A DNA stretch of 64,000 bases from Cricetomys ansorgei (GCA_026225945.1 JAMJFZ010000770.1:4278001-4342000), one strand, 5' to 3'. Positions 44,921 to 57,810 are shown, counted from the first letter of the stretch. A program made the numbers and translations. Notes: generated from the letters alone by a model not told the origin.

Positions 44921-45774
44921 TTTTTCGTTAACTTGTAAAGCGCTAGCAGATAAAAATCATGTCTATTATTGTACACATCCAGCTGTTTTTGAAGCACAAC
45001 AGCCTTGTATCGAGTACCTGCTGATTTGGGGTCCTGCAAGAGATGCTGGGGCTATAGAGCTAAATAAAGAACTGCCTTGCTGTGTAGGACCTCCCTGGAG
45101 CAGCAGCATCTTAGACAGCGGCCGTATGGGGTACAGGCTTAGTATTCAGGGGAACTGGCCCTGCTGGGATGAGATGCATAGACTAGACTATCTGCTCTTT
45201 GGAGATCATCTGACTTAACATTTTGCAACTTTCTCTGGTGACATTATTCTCTTGGAGGTTCAATAGGACATATGTAGTGTCGGCCAAGTTTTGTGTTGAA
45301 GGTGCTTCCTAGAAAGGAGAAGGAAGAGCCGGCAGTATTCTAAGCATTTATCTGTTCCCAAGCAGACCCTTATTCTCTGATGGGTCAACTATATTGCTTT
45401 GCCTGTCCAGGTCGTGATGTTTTTCACTGTGCAGCTTGTCTTCTGCCTGTATCTGATACTAGCTTGCTGCTTGTGGGCCATGGGGTGGGGAGGAATTGAG
45501 GGCACATGTGAGATGTGCTGCTGTAAGCAAAGCAGTAGTGGATATGATTTTATTAGCTGGAGCCTCTCCTGCAAGCTGCTGTCACCCCTGGTCCCTGGTC
45601 ATGCTGTCAGCAGGTGGTAGAGCTGTCATGCTTCTAGTAGGTAATGTGCCTATGTCACTAGTGCTCTATGGGATGAGCTGTCTGGATTCCTGCTCACCCA
45701 GGAACTGGCAATGTCTGAGACAGAGTGCTGAGCTGCTATGTTTCCATAGGGTCCAAGGATTTGTCTCAGAGGCT

Positions 45775-45985
45775 CTTCCCTCCCCTCCCCTTCCCTTCTC
45801 TCCCTTACCCTCCCTTCCCTTTCACCCTTCCCTGTTCTTTTCCCCTCCCCTTTCTTTCCTTTCCCTTCTCTCTCTTTTCTCCCTTCTTTTCTACTTCTTA
45901 ACCTTCCCTTCCAATCCCTCTTCTTCCCTTCCCCTTCCTCACCCCCCCTCCTTTTTTCTCGTTTCTTTCCCTTTTCTTTTTCCCA
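45775..45985 (+). repeat. Long polypyrimidine tract
   Basis: About 200 bases, almost entirely C and T with only a few purines, made of irregular CCCTT/CTTTC units. The + strand is pyrimidine, so the transcript would carry an extended U/C stretch. It directly abuts the reverse B4 element that follows. Confidence 0.95.
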
Positions 45986-46200
45986 TGAGGTTTGTATTGG
46001 AGACAGGGTTTCATGTAGCCTAGCTTGAACTTGCTCTGTAGCTGAAGATGACTTTGAATCTCTGATTGTCCTGCTTCCACCTGAGTGCTGGCATTATAAG
46101 TGTGTGCCACCACACTCTAGGTTTATGTAGTCCTGGGACTGAACTCAGAGTTTTGCGCATGTTCAAGGCGTCATGCTTAGTGTATAGCAACAGAGGTGAA
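45986..46200 (-). repeat. B4 SINE (B1 part plus ID part)
   Basis: The + strand reads B1-type 'gagacagggtttcatgtagc' to 'cattataagtgtgtgccacc', then ID-type 'tcctgggactgaactcagag' and 'ttcaaggcgtcatgcttagt'. That is the fused order of B4 in reverse. Confidence 0.7.
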
Positions 46201-46994
46201 ATAGCCTGTAATTAGCCCCACCTGACCCCTTCTGATATCTGGAAGCAGAATACTACCCATATTCCCGTCTGGCAGGTGAATTGCAAGACTGTGTAACTCA
46301 ATACCATTTTACTAATTATCTGGTGTGCTCACAGGGCACCTTTGTTACCACCCATCCACCAGGTCACAGTCCCTGACTAGGCCAACTGGTTCCACTAATG
46401 CTCTGGGCACTCATGGGAAACAAATGGCCTTTGAGGCAGATGGAGGGTGTTCCAGCTTGGCCACACCCTGAGTGCAGCCGACTTGGTAAGAACATTTTTC
46501 TCTGCTAGTGCAGGGTCTTGGGGATTGTTGACCCCTTTCTGTCACTATCGAAGACTTTTCCATTTGTGTCTAGAGACTTCATTGGTTTCCATATTTGCCC
46601 CTGTCTGGGGGTCACCTGGGGGTTGTGGATCTTCCTGGTCAGATGTTTACTCTGTCCCCTTAAATGTAAGGAACTGAGAATTTGGAACCCCCAATGTGTC
46701 TGATTTGGCAATGCTTCTTCCCTTCTTGAAGGGAGCTCTTCATCACCCCCCAAAACATCCCTTACAGCAGCATTACTCACTATGAAAAAACAAGCATTTA
46801 AGATGAACGTGGTTTAGGATAAAACATGAAACTTGATAGGAAGGTGTCTTTATTAACAGGATGGGATGGTTCTTAGAGATGTCATCACTGGAGAAGCCAT
46901 TTTCTCCACGTGTGGTGGTGGCGTGGAAGTGGATTTGAACATGTTGTATGTCTGTATTTTTGAGATCATTTCAGGAGAAAGGACCTTAAGATAA

Positions 46995-47010
46995 AAAAAA
47001 AAAAAAAAGT
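46995..47010 (+). repeat. Poly(A) run
   Basis: Fifteen or so A bases with no recognisable SINE body directly before them. Confidence 0.9.
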
Positions 47011-47134
47011 AACTGGTTCTTTAAAATGGTTCCTGAAGAATTGGTGTCATTATCAAATCTTGTCTGTAAGCTCTGGTGAAGATTTAATAATTCATATTAC
47101 ACCCCCACCCCGCCCCCCGGCCGACCAATCAACC

Positions 47135-47395
47135 AATACATGTAGAGGCCAGAGGTCAACTTTAGGTATCTGCCATGGTTTCAGTAGATACCAATTAGGT
47201 ATCTACCTTGTTTTGTGTTAACTGAACCCAGAGCTCATGATTTGGCTAGACTGGTTCTGGAGTGAGACCCAGGAATCTTCTTGTCTGTGCCTTCCCAGTC
47301 ACTGGAATTACAGGGCCTGCTGTACGCACTGGCTTTTCATGTGGGTGCTTGTGCAGCAGCACCCCACGACTGAGCTCTTCTAGCTTGATTGGTAA
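47135..47395 (-). repeat. B4/RSINE-type composite SINE
   Basis: 'tagaggccagaggtcaactt' opens and 'aattacagggcctgctgtac' and 'ttttcatgtgggtgcttgtg' follow, ending 'cacgactgagctcttctagc'. 'aggtatctac' occurs twice near 47190-47210. Confidence 0.6.
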
Positions 47396-47841
47396 TACTT
47401 GATTCCGTTCTGTGAATCCAAGACTTTTGGGATTCTCTGTTGGTTTCTTTCACATTCTTTTGTTCCAGATCCTTCTGTAGGATCTTGCAGGTCATCAGGA
47501 GGGAGGGCGTGCTAACACTGGGGGAGGTGCACTGTGGGAAGAGAAGAAGTATCTATGTGCCCCTATACCCACTGCCCCCAACCCTTGCTTTGTATTCAGC
47601 TCTTCCTGCCCACACTCTTTGCCTGTTCTGTGCTATCATCCTAGAAGCCCTCCCCACTGACCTGTCTCATCTTTGATGTAGCCACTATGTACAGAAAGCT
47701 GTCGGGAAACCAAAGAGCAAATTGTATTCTCAGAATGTTTGCCCCCAGGAAACTGCATGTTTGCACAAAATCCTACCTGACAGTTTCCATTTGAGCTGAG
47801 CCTGAAGCCCTAGGAAATATGGAAATTGGCACTTTGTGGGA

Positions 47842-47862
47842 CTGCTGCTGCTGCTGCTGCTG
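47842..47862 (+). repeat. CTG repeat, 7 units
   Basis: Pure (CTG)7 in intron 1, short and within a normal length range. Confidence 0.95.
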
Positions 47863-49721
47863 GGGATTCGCTATTGGAGCCCTGTCTGCCATTAGAGATC
47901 TGAATTTTTCAAATGAAGATTGCTGGTGGGCTCTGGGTGGCTGCTGTTGCCTCAAGCACACCCGATGCTTGTCACCGTGGGGCTTGCTTGTCTGACCCTC
48001 CAGGTCTCCACTTTGTTTTTCTGAAATGTGATGAAATGGAATGTGCTTTTAAAAACAGTTTCTGGCAATGGCCTAATCAGGCTTCCTGGCCTCAGCTGCC
48101 ATAATGCTTCTGCTTCCTTTATCTTATTTTGACTGATGGATTTCTTTGCTCTTACTCTTAGTAGTCTTTCCAGATACAATCCTTTTAATCACCTAATTTC
48201 TTTGCACAGAAGCTGAAGATTCAAAAGCATATCTTAACTGTTGGTTTACTTTTCCTAAATACTGATTTCCCCCTTTTGATTACCAAAGCAACACAGTGCT
48301 AATTAAAACAAGAAAAAGAGAGAGTATAGAATTGTAAGTAAAGAGCTTGTCACCCTATACATATGTGCTGGGGCTACACTGAGGGTAGGGATGGGTCGGC
48401 TGGCTTCAGCCTGTGAGTATTAAGCATTAAGCAGGCCTCATGAGGCCTGGCAGCCTCAAGAGTGAGGGACAGGCAAAATTGGTGTGCAGCTTACAAAACA
48501 GAGGCAGCTTGGTATCAGAGATGATGCATCTGGTGGCTCTTGGCTTGTAGAATGACTTGGGTCATTGTTCATCCAAGAGCCTCAGGGTTCGTAGGCATAG
48601 AATGGGGCTAGTGGCAGTACCTCTCTCGTCTGCGTGCTATAAGTTTGAGGGTGCCGTTTCTATTTAATTGTGTTTTATTGGGCACAGAGAATGGTGTTTA
48701 TGCTGGGGTGGGCTACACACAGCCTGGCATGCTGAGGCCCTGGCTGGGTGGTGATCCTAGACCCTGTGAGGAGAGAAAGAGACCTGGCCTGCCCTCAGAT
48801 GGCCAATAGGCTCGAGCTATAGGACTGTTGTACATCTTTGGGGACTGCCACATTGTGGTTTCACTTGCTGACCTTTGTGGTTGCAGATGTGGTTTGTTTT
48901 TTTTTTTTCTTTCTTACACAAAATAAGGAAATACTTTCTTTTATTGCACAAGATCAACCCTGTCTCCCTAGGGCCCTGTGTAAAAGATAACCCATATCCT
49001 CTTGTGTATTTGAAATACTTTCTGCTCTCCTTCCCCATTTCCTGTGGTTGTCTCTGGGAAATCTGAAGACATGGTGGGACCAGATTTTGCCTGAGATGGG
49101 TGGAGAGCTCTTTCCTCTGCACGAGGGAAAAGCACAGACCTGTCTGCTGGCCACTGGCGGAGGAGACTGGCCATGCCCTTGGGCTAAAGTCCACATGAGT
49201 CCTTGGGTCACTGAGGTCTCCAAAGTGAAGCTGGAACTTGATGGAAGCTTTGCTTTGGGTTTTAGGGAGGTGGCTGCTCAGGATTTGTTGTCCTGCTTTG
49301 GTGGGGCTGGAGGACAACCTGTACAGCTGCTATCCCTGCCTGAGTGTGTGGGTGTGGTACCCTGTTGCTCAGCTCTCCCCAGAACGCTCCTTGCCCCTGC
49401 TGTGAGAGCAGCCTAGGAGAGAGCAAGTGAGAGCTAAGTGGATTTCCGTAAGGCTGGATGTGTCATTATGCCTTTTGTGAAATGAAAGGCCCAGCCGTTC
49501 TGGGAACAAACTCTTTCCTTGGAATTCTCTGTTTGAGAACTCACACCAGGTACTAGGTAATTAGGAGTGAGCAGTTTCACAAGATGTCACTCTATCTAAG
49601 GGGGTGTCTGGGATCAGATGACTGTGCTTTGGGCTGGGCTTTACAAAAAAGAATCAGTGTAAAGAGACAGGTACCATTTTATTTTTCCTGGAGAACTCTT
49701 TGTAGTCCTGGTCATATAAGA

Positions 49722-49918
49722 GATGGCTCAGAGGTTAAGAGCACTTGCTGCTCAATCATGAGGACCAGAGTTGGGCTCCTAGCACCTACCCTGGTGGCTC
49801 ACAAATGCCTCTAACTCCAGATTGACAGGGATCCAGGGTCCTCTTCCACCCCTCGTGGGCACACAATGCTCACGCAGACCCAGACATGTACACACCCATA
49901 AATAAAATAGAACTTAAA
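49722..49918 (+). repeat. B2-family SINE
   Basis: 'agagatggctcagaggttaa', 'gagcacttgctgctcaatca', 'cctctaactccagattgaca' and 'cccataaataaaatagaact' are B2-family landmarks in order. Confidence 0.9.
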
Positions 49919-50309
49919 GTTTGGAGAACATATTGGGTTTTGGAGTTTAATTCCAATTAGGAATTAAATAGTAAGCCTGATGAACACTGAGCACTGTAAA
50001 ATAGCTTCTGGAGGTGGGCCAGCCCATAGAAACCCTGGGGTGATACTCAGTCCTCCAGCTTGCCCCTGTCAGAGATCACTCGCCAGCCCTGGGCTCCTTC
50101 CAGGTGGACTCAGGCTTTTTGAGCACAGAGCTTCCGACAAGAATTTTAGGGCATGGTGGTTTCTAGACATCTCTTTACTTGTTTCTAGTTTAATTCAAAC
50201 CCTTCTTTTCCCTGGTGGGAAAATTAAGGCCAATCAATCACTGGTTTAGTTGCCTCTTTGGGAGAGCATCTCTGACTTTCACATGACTAACTCAAAGTGT
50301 CTTTTGTGT

Positions 50310-50470
50310 ATGTGTGTGTGTGTGTGTGTGTGTGGAGGCCAGAGGACACGTTCCAGTGAGAGAGGGTCTCATTGCCTGGAACTCACTGAGTAGGCTGGCT
50401 GGCTAGCGAGCCGAGGAGCCACCTGTCTCTCTCTGCAGCACTGGGATATGATCATATAACATCAGAACCA

Positions 50471-50503
<33 letters not shown>

Positions 50504-50592
50504 TATGGATTCTGGATGGATTCTAGGGCTCGACCTTGGGTCCTCATGCAAGCATGGAAGCACTTTTTACTGAGTTATCTTCCCAGCCCCCC
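50310..50592 (-). repeat. TG run plus B4/RSINE-type composite SINE
   Basis: A TG run (50311-50332) leads into 'gtggaggccagaggacacgt', 'ctggaactcactgagtaggc' and 'ggctggctagcgagccgagg'. A T run at 50472-50498 interrupts it. 'ttgggtcctcatgcaagcat' and 'gagttatcttcccagccccc' close the element. Confidence 0.75.
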
Positions 50593-51004
50593 AAAAAATG
50601 TATCCAAGGAGATAAAAAAAAAGCCCCCAAAGTAAACTTTTTTCCACCTTCTAAGTCTTTCTAGAATGTGTTGAGGTACATCAGCCCTCCCAAGCTCTCT
50701 CATGGTGTCTTCTAGAACACTTCACTTTCTTGTTCTTTCTGTGCCTCACCCAGAAAGTCTTTCTTCTGCTTCCATTGCCCAGAATTCTGTCCTGTGCCTA
50801 TAGCATTGCCCATATAGTAATGCCCATGACTGTTTTAGAAGTTCTGTATCTGGCCTTGTCTGCTTCTGTCTACTTTTGCTTACCCAAGGACCTGAACTTT
50901 TTTTTTTACATCCTCCTAATGGGTTGGGTTAGGCTGGCATGGTCTCCCTAGCTCTGGACTCCAGTGTGAGTGTCAACAGGCTGTCTTCTCAGGGTTTCTG
51001 ATTG

Positions 51005-51092
51005 GTTCTTTTGCAGTGCTAAGAGGTAGAATGCAGGGCCTCGTAGCATGCAAGGCAAGTTCTTCAGCACTGCACTGCCTACCCAGCACGGA
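51005..51092 (-). repeat. ID-type SINE fragment
   Basis: 'gcagtgctaagaggtagaat' and 'tagcatgcaaggcaagttct' with 'gcctacccagcac' resemble a reverse ID head. Confidence 0.5.
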
Positions 51093-51329
51093 GGGTTTTT
51101 CTTCAGTGCATTCAGACTGGTGAATTTTGGTAACTTTATCATTCCACTGAACCAGCCCTCTTTTAGTTCTCTGCCCTGTTAACAATGTCTCCTCGGATAC
51201 CCACCAAACACACCAGCGCTGATGTTCATATCTCTCTCCGCTGTTCTCCCCCCTTTCAAGCTTTCAACCTTTGGCTTTTGGGCCACCCTCTAATTGAACT
51301 GGCAGTTTAGGGGAACATCCTAAGTGCTC

Positions 51330-51690
51330 TTCTTCCTCCCAGGCTCTGACTTCCTCTTTCCTGTAGCCTAGACTGGCTCCATATCTTCTCCTCCTGTCTT
51401 CACCTCTCAGGTGTTGGGATTGTAGGACCTCACTATGTGGCCCTACTCTAGCTCTTCCTGCTGTAGCTGCTGCTGCTCTGCTTTCCACTCCCCCACCCCC
51501 ACCCCCACCTTCATTTTCTTTTTTGACAGTCTCATATAGCTTGGGCTAACCTCAAACCTTGAACCTCCTGAGTACTAGGGTTGCAGACCCGTGGCCCCCT
51601 GTCTAGTATATGTGGTTGGAGATTGAACCCTGAGTCTTATATATACCATATAAGCACTGGTCTAGATCAGTTACACCCCCAGCTGCTTTA
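51330..51690 (-). repeat. Diverged B1/B4-type SINEs
   Basis: A partial B1-like piece (about 51350-51440, 'ggtgttgggattgtaggacc') is followed by a B4-like element (51515-51690). The latter has 'gacagtctcatatagcttgg', 'ctcctgagtactagggttgc' and the ID part 'gagattgaaccctgagtctt' and 'gatcagttacacccccagct'. Confidence 0.6.
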
Positions 51691-51869
51691 AATTTTTCTT
51701 GTGTGTACATGTATGGGAGGAGGGGGTTTGTTTTGTGTTTTGAGTACATATAGAAAGGAAAAGGGGTTACTAGAAGAGCAATGAAGAAATACATACACAC
51801 TTCCCTGAGGTTTCTTATCTTACTCAGAGGAAAGCTCTACATCTTCTTATGGCCTGTAAGGTCTCCTGA

Positions 51870-52150
51870 ATCAAGCCCCTGTGACCTCACCTGCACCTGC
51901 AGCTTACTCCGTCCAGACTGTACAGGCTTTCTTACATGCTGGCCCCAGGGCCTTTGCATTCCCTCCCCCTGCTTGGAACAGTCCTCCTCCACACTACTCA
52001 CTTCCCTTAGGTCTTTGCTCAGATAGGAGCTCCTTAGAGAGCCCTCTTGTATTTCTTTATTTCACCCTCTTACTGCTCATGTGAGCTGCAGAGGGGCAGA
52101 GATTTATTTGCCTTGTGTGTATCCCAACAACCTCACAGTGTTCTCTGAAT
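51870..52150 (+). repeat. L2 LINE 3' fragment
   Basis: 'ccagggcctttgcattccct', 'ccccctgcttggaacagtcc', 'cttaggtctttgctcagata' and 'agagagccctcttgtatttc' match the L2 3' end closely and in order. L2 predates placental mammals, so this piece is very old. Confidence 0.75.
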
Positions 52151-52285
52151 ATTAGTACGCTAGTATGTGTGCCTGGCAGCCATAGCACAGGTATGGAGGT
52201 CAGAGGGCAATTTGAGGGAGTTGGTTCTCTCTACCAAGTGGGTCAGGCTTGCAGATGCCTTTGCCTTCTGAGCCATCTCAGTGGC
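52150..52285 (-). repeat. B2-family SINE fragment
   Basis: 'tatggaggtcagagggcaat', 'agttggttctctctaccaag' and 'tctgagccatctcagtggcc' are a reverse B2-superfamily element with an internal deletion. It interrupts or abuts the L2 end. Confidence 0.7.
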
Positions 52286-52527
52286 CTTCCCTGCGCATCA
52301 GAGTGGGTACTGTTTCCCGGTACAGACGTGCCCACCAAGGGGAGGCGCCGTGTAGAGTGCACACTCCCTCTCTTTGCTTGGGTGATGCTCACATGCAGGT
52401 GGCACTGAGGACTGAATGAGAAGGTGGGTCTGTTTAGCATACAGCAGAACAGAGGGTCTGTAAGGGAAGGTGGAACAGGGCTGGAGCTGGCCAGGCTGGC
52501 AGAGTGGTGGAAATGGGGAAAAAGGCC

Positions 52528-52955
52528 TTCTGTCTTAGTCATCCTCCCTGTTGCAGTGATAAAATACCCCACAAAAGTAGCATAGGGGAGCAAGGGTTTG
52601 TTTTGATTCGTAGCCTGAGGTTATAGTCCCTTGTGGTGGGAAGTCACAGCAGTAGGAGTTTGAAGCAGATGGTCGCTCTACCTCCATAGAGAAGAAAGAG
52701 TAATGAATGCTTGTACTTAGCTCAATGTCTTCCTCCCCCCCTCTTATTTTCATTGCTAAATGTGTATCTTAATCATCTCTATCCCCAACTTTCTGTTCTT
52801 TATACAGTTCATGATCCCAGTGTAGGGAATGGTATTACCCATAGTGGGTAGCTAGTCTCACCTCAATTAATACCATCCAGATAGTCCCCCACAGGGAGTG
52901 ATTCTAGATCTCATCAAGTTGATAATTAATTGAGAGTAACCATCATGGCTTAATA
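52528..52955 (-). mobile_element. MaLR (MT/ORR1-type) LTR, diverged
   Basis: The + strand starts 'gtcttagtcatcctccctgt', then 'tgcagtgataaaatacccca' and 'gcaagggtttgttttgattc', and ends 'cccccacagggagtgattct', 'agatctcatcaagttgataa' and 'ttaattgagagtaaccatc'. This is the reverse complement of a complete LTR. An atypical middle at about 52690-52830 may be lost similarity or a small insert. Confidence 0.75.
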
Positions 52956-53184
52956 GCCTACAAGAATAAGCTTTTATTTAGATATGGAGAGGAGGGTAGA
53001 ATAGGCAGCACACAGGTTCTTTATGAAGGACTTTCTACCAGCGACCCTTCCTGGAGTGGAACAAAGACTGGAGACTATCTGCCAGAGCCAGTTCACAGGC
53101 CCTGAAGTTGGTTTGCAGCTCCCTTGTAGGCATTACCCAGGAGGCCACCGAGATGGGGTTTTAGAGAACTTAATAATGAGTGCC

Positions 53185-53330
53185 TAGCGGTTCAAAGGCT
53201 GTACTCTTACTCATTGAATCCTCTCGTCACCCAGTATTCTCCCTGTTCAATAAGCAAGGAAGAAACACAGAGTATGGGAGCAGCTGACTTAGAGTCACAC
53301 AATGGGACACATAATGGGCGATCTCCAGCC
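53185..53330 (-). repeat. Possible MIR fragment
   Basis: 'agtattctccctgttcaata' then 'agctgacttagagtcacaca' weakly follows reverse MIR. Confidence 0.35.
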
Positions 53331-54989
53331 ACTGACATCCTGAGGTGATGGAAGGCAGTGGAGTCTGTAGGATCCTGGAAGGTGTCCTCTGATCCCAGTG
53401 AAGCAGGGGAATTGAGCCCAGTCAGGGTACAGGAGCTGCCCAAAGCGGAAGCCTTTCAGACATCTCCATCCTTTTTGTGTGGCTGTGGCTCTAAGAGAGT
53501 TTATTTCGAGGCAGGTTTGACCTTTGGTGATGCTGCCTGGAGCCCTGAGGAACTCTGCTGACACTCTCCACCCCATCAACATTGGCCACGGTGCAGGGCA
53601 GGGCAGGTACTGAGGCCAGGGTCCTCTGGTTGCTGCAATCATCACTAGAAAATGAGCATTCTTGACATTTGCAGTTTGGTAAGAAGCTCCTGATACCCCT
53701 GAGGAATAACTGTGGCCCAGTCTTCTCTCGCCAAACCCCAAGCTCCTGGCTTGTACCTCTAGTACCTTTTGGGTGCAGATATGCCACCCATCCCGGTCAA
53801 GAGTGACAGCAGGAAGTCAGCTTGTTTTCATGGTGGAAGGCGGGATTGGAGGTCATCCCTACCTGGTGCAGGTTGACAGTCCATGCCCCTTCTACCTTTA
53901 TCCTCACTTCCCACATAGAATTCACTCTAGCTGAAAGGAGTCAGTGTTCCCACACCACAGCCACTTGCTTGTGGTGTCCCCAAAGCCTTCTGCTGGAAGG
54001 GAAGCAGCTATGAGACCTGACCTTTCATCCTGGCAAAACGAACACCAAACACTCTACCCCCACCAGGCCAGCAAGTAGCCAGCAAGGAGGTTGTGTATTT
54101 CTATTAATCCTGGCTCTTCATGCTTTGTTTTTTTCTCCTGCTTCATGTTATGGGCTCCCGTTTGGAGAGGATATACAGATGCAAAGCTGACTTCTGGGTT
54201 TCCTGGGGTCCTATCTTCCAGATTCAACATCTATAGAACAGAGCTGAGGGCACACTGTGCCCCTATTGCTCCCCCAGTCCCACTGTCCACCTCCCAGGTG
54301 CATGCTCCCACTGTCTGGGCAATGGACACTCTGCCACCTTTGCAAATTAGATTGGTAGTCCTTATGATGATCCAAAAAAGGGAGAAATAAGCACCATCAC
54401 TATGCTATTTTACCAAGCTAAAGATGCCTGTTCTCGAACTTTGCAAAGGACTCTATAGTGGCCCCACTGTGTAGGGGGTGGGAGACCTGTGTCAAGTGCT
54501 AACGTACAAGGCTGTTTTTTTGGGGTGGGCTGTGCATACTGCGGACAAATCAGACATGGTCTGAATCACCAGCACGCTGTGCACAGAGGTGGTCAGCATC
54601 CTTCGAGTCTCTGATGGATCCTTAAGGTGCATGGTCTGACATGCCTTAGTCTTTGTGTGCTGCATCCCAGGGCCATGGTCCCCTTCTAGTTCCCCGAAAT
54701 GCTTGCACCCTGTCAGCCGCCATTGTCAAGTCTCAGTGTGTACCCCGTGGAACAGGGGCTGTTCTCTGCAGGTCTTCAAGAGATTTTCCTAGTCCAGCAC
54801 CACAGGAGGCGAGCCGCAGTGGTGCTCACCACCCACCTCTTTCTCATCTCCGCAATTGGGAAGAGAGTGGCTCAGGGTGAGGGCTGGGCTGCTGTCTACG
54901 TTCTTCCCTAGGATGTCCCACGGCTTCAGAGCCCCAGGAGTAGCTCAAGGGTAGCATGAGTGGATTGTGTCCTGTTTGCCCTTAGTAGC

Positions 54990-55140
54990 GCTACCTTAAA
55001 CAAGTTGAGTAATTGAGACAGCCTTGGTTTCCTCCTCTGTGAAATGAACCTAATGATGACCTCAGGTCATTAGGGTGTTAGCTGAAGCAATGTCTGCACT
55101 GTGAGCCAAAGCATGCACAGTCCTAGCACTTACTGGAGCC
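54990..55140 (+). repeat. MIR fragment
   Basis: 'accttaaacaagttgagtaa', 'ccttggtttcctcctctgtg' and 'aaatgaacctaatgatgacc' followed by 'cattagggtgttagctgaag' give the MIR core and 3' half in order. Confidence 0.65.
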
Positions 55141-55319
55141 GAGGACCCATTAGCTGCAATCATTACCTGCTGGAGAGTGCCATGCGGTCTGCAGTTTCTT
55201 TTTAGACTGTGACTTCATCACTGTCACAGCCTTCTATGTAGGTAATGCAAGAGTGGAGAAGGGAAGGGTAGGAAGGGCCTGCAGGCTGGCTCACTGGAAT
55301 CTGATCTCAACAGCTCATG

Positions 55320-55450
55320 CTTGGGGCTAGCCGTGTCAGGTATTGTTTTAGACACCTTTTGTGGAGTAATTCAGCTGATTCTCACAAGAGCTTCACAAGG
55401 AGAGCATTCCCATCACCCCCATGTTACAGTAGGCATGTGGACACACAGAA
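55320..55450 (-). repeat. MIR fragment
   Basis: 'gtcaggtattgttttagaca', 'gctgattctcacaagagctt' and 'cccccatgttacagtaggca' match reverse MIR order. Confidence 0.6.
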
Positions 55451-57599
55451 CCTGCGGGTGAGGTAAGGGTGGGTTTGGGAGATGAGCCCCGGGGAGTGGT
55501 GCTGGCCTCGGTGCTCCAGTCACTGCCATCTCCTTTGGCCTGGAGGCTCAGATGGGAAGGACTCTTTGTTGAACCTCCTAGCAGGTGTGCAGCCTCCTGG
55601 GCTTCTGAGCCCGTGTCCTCTCAGCTGACTCCAGAAAGACGTGTCTGGGAGTGATTGCACGTGGGTATTGTTTACTCCGGTGTGAGCTCGAGAAGGACAG
55701 CAGGGTGGTGAAGGCTTCTGCTGCTGATACCCGGTGTCTCGGGACCTTAGAGCCACTAGGGAATAGCAAGCCCATTCCTGAGTGGCCATGTTGTCTCAGG
55801 GTGTCTGGGTGTGGGGACCTGTGGATGCTAATTTAGCTGTTTTGAGTTTTCATGGTGGAAGCACAAGCTTCCTAGACCTTTACAATTCCAGGTGACTGGA
55901 GGGAGTGTGGGTGGAGGGCCCTTGCAGGCTGCTGAAAGGGGCCTGGGAGTGTGGGTGTTCTCTTATTACCAGAGTTCTGAAAACTCTTTTGAAGTGGTCT
56001 TGGTGATCCAGTAAGACTGAGTCACACTGTAAACAAAATTAGCAAGGCTGAGCTCTTCTGAAGGAAACAGATAATACTTATGGAGGGTCAGTCCCAGAGT
56101 CTCACAGAGGTGCCTGCTTCCCTCAGGGCTTCTGTGGAAGTTTCCCTTCTAGCGAACTGCTGATCTGTGACCATGTGTCCTGGGGCTTCTTAGCAGTGCA
56201 GTCTTAGGTCCTCCCTTGATCTACCCTTTAACCAGGTCCCCAAGCATTCTTCAGATGGTAGAGAATTCACACAGGTGACTCTCAAACCCACACATTCATG
56301 TGAAGCTGGCCTCAAGACTGTCTTCTGTGGGAGTATTTCCATGTATGTCATCTTGGTTTCTTTTTAGTCCGCTTAGGATCTCACAGGCCGGCCCTCAGGT
56401 AACATGTGTGAGGAAGTCTGTGCTGATTCTGTAGTGTCCAGTGGTCCGGGCTTCTGGTAGCATGTGTTCCTCCACAGCTTTTTAGGGTGTCTTAGAGTTC
56501 AGGTGGCTGTAGCCCAAGTCTCTTCATGGAACTGGAGAAATTGCCATACTCTTATGGCTACTGCAGATGAGGAGCTAGGCGGGACATCTAAGCACGCTAG
56601 GCTGAGGTGGGCCTCCTTCTGGCCTTTAGGTTGGATTGGAAAACCTCAGAGGAAGATGGCACCAGACAATTTGACCCTCAGCCTTAGAAGCTATTAGCTT
56701 TGAAAGCTGTGTAGCTTGCATGTGTGTGTGGCTAGGTTGCGAGCAGGTATGTGTGTGTGTGTGTGTGTAAATCCTCTGCTTTCTGCTCACAGTCCTGACC
56801 ACACAGGCCTTAAAGACAGTAGTTCTGAAGACAAGACACTGTTCAGGCAGTGCCATCTTTGGGCTCCTTCTCACTAACGCCGTCCAAAGCTCTGAGAACA
56901 TTGTGAAAACCTGGGCCCTGTTCAGTCTTAATCAGTTACCCTCCCTCCCCCACCAGCCCAGCCAGAGCAGGAGCTCTGCCAGCTGCCTATGCTGAGGTGC
57001 CAGGATGATGCCTAGAGATGTAGATAAAGATGTCACTCTGCCCTGGGCAGGCCGCATAGCCCAGTCAGGACTTTGGAGACAGGGAAGAGAACAGAATGTA
57101 TTGGTTGCAGAGATGTGAAATGTACTCCCCCAGCTAGGGAGGACTCTAGGCAGGGAGAAAGAAGGGCATCTGCCAAGCTTAATTAACAGTGGAAATTTGC
57201 CGTGGGGAGGAGGAGGCGATGTGGTGGGGGCTGGGGTGGGAGGGCTGCTTTACTGGAAGATGGGACACTGTGGATGCCAGTAAGAGGAAGAATCGAGTGT
57301 TTCATTCTGGCAGCGGCGTCGTCTGTGGAGCTGAAGCACCAAGCTAGATTGTGTGGAGCACACTTGTGGGGTGACTGGGAGAGTTTATTTGTGCTTGCTT
57401 TCCTGAGTAGGTTTCTTTTCAAAATAACCCACCATATAGCAGCTGGTCAGCCTTTCTGGTCCCCATAGAGAAAACAGACAAAACCTGAAAAGGTGGCTCC
57501 TGAGTTTAGAACTGAAATATGGTTGTTAGAGTCTTGTCCCTTGCAGCTGCCTACGGATGGCTTGGTTGTGACTGACTTTAAGGGTACATGAAAGAGATG

Positions 57600-57810
57600 A
57601 AAGAGAGGACTTAAAAATTTACATATACAGACTGAGCAGGTTGTATTTATGCATTATACACACACGAACACATATGTAATAGCAGAAAAAACTTTGAATT
57701 TGAAAGAGAGCAGGGTGTGAGAGGGTCTGATGGGAAGAAAGGGAAGGGGAATGGTGTAACTCTATTATAATCTCAAGATACAAAGAAAACTGAAAAAAGA
57801 AAAGAGACTC
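57600..57810 (+). repeat. L1 LINE 3' UTR end with A-rich tail
   Basis: 'gactgagcaggttgtattta', 'tttgaatttgaaagagagca', 'gaagaaagggaaggggaatg' and 'ctctattataatctcaagat' match the 3' UTR of rodent L1 elements (Lx/L1 type), followed by an A-rich tail. Only the last ~200 bases are present, a typical 5'-truncated insertion. Confidence 0.8.
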
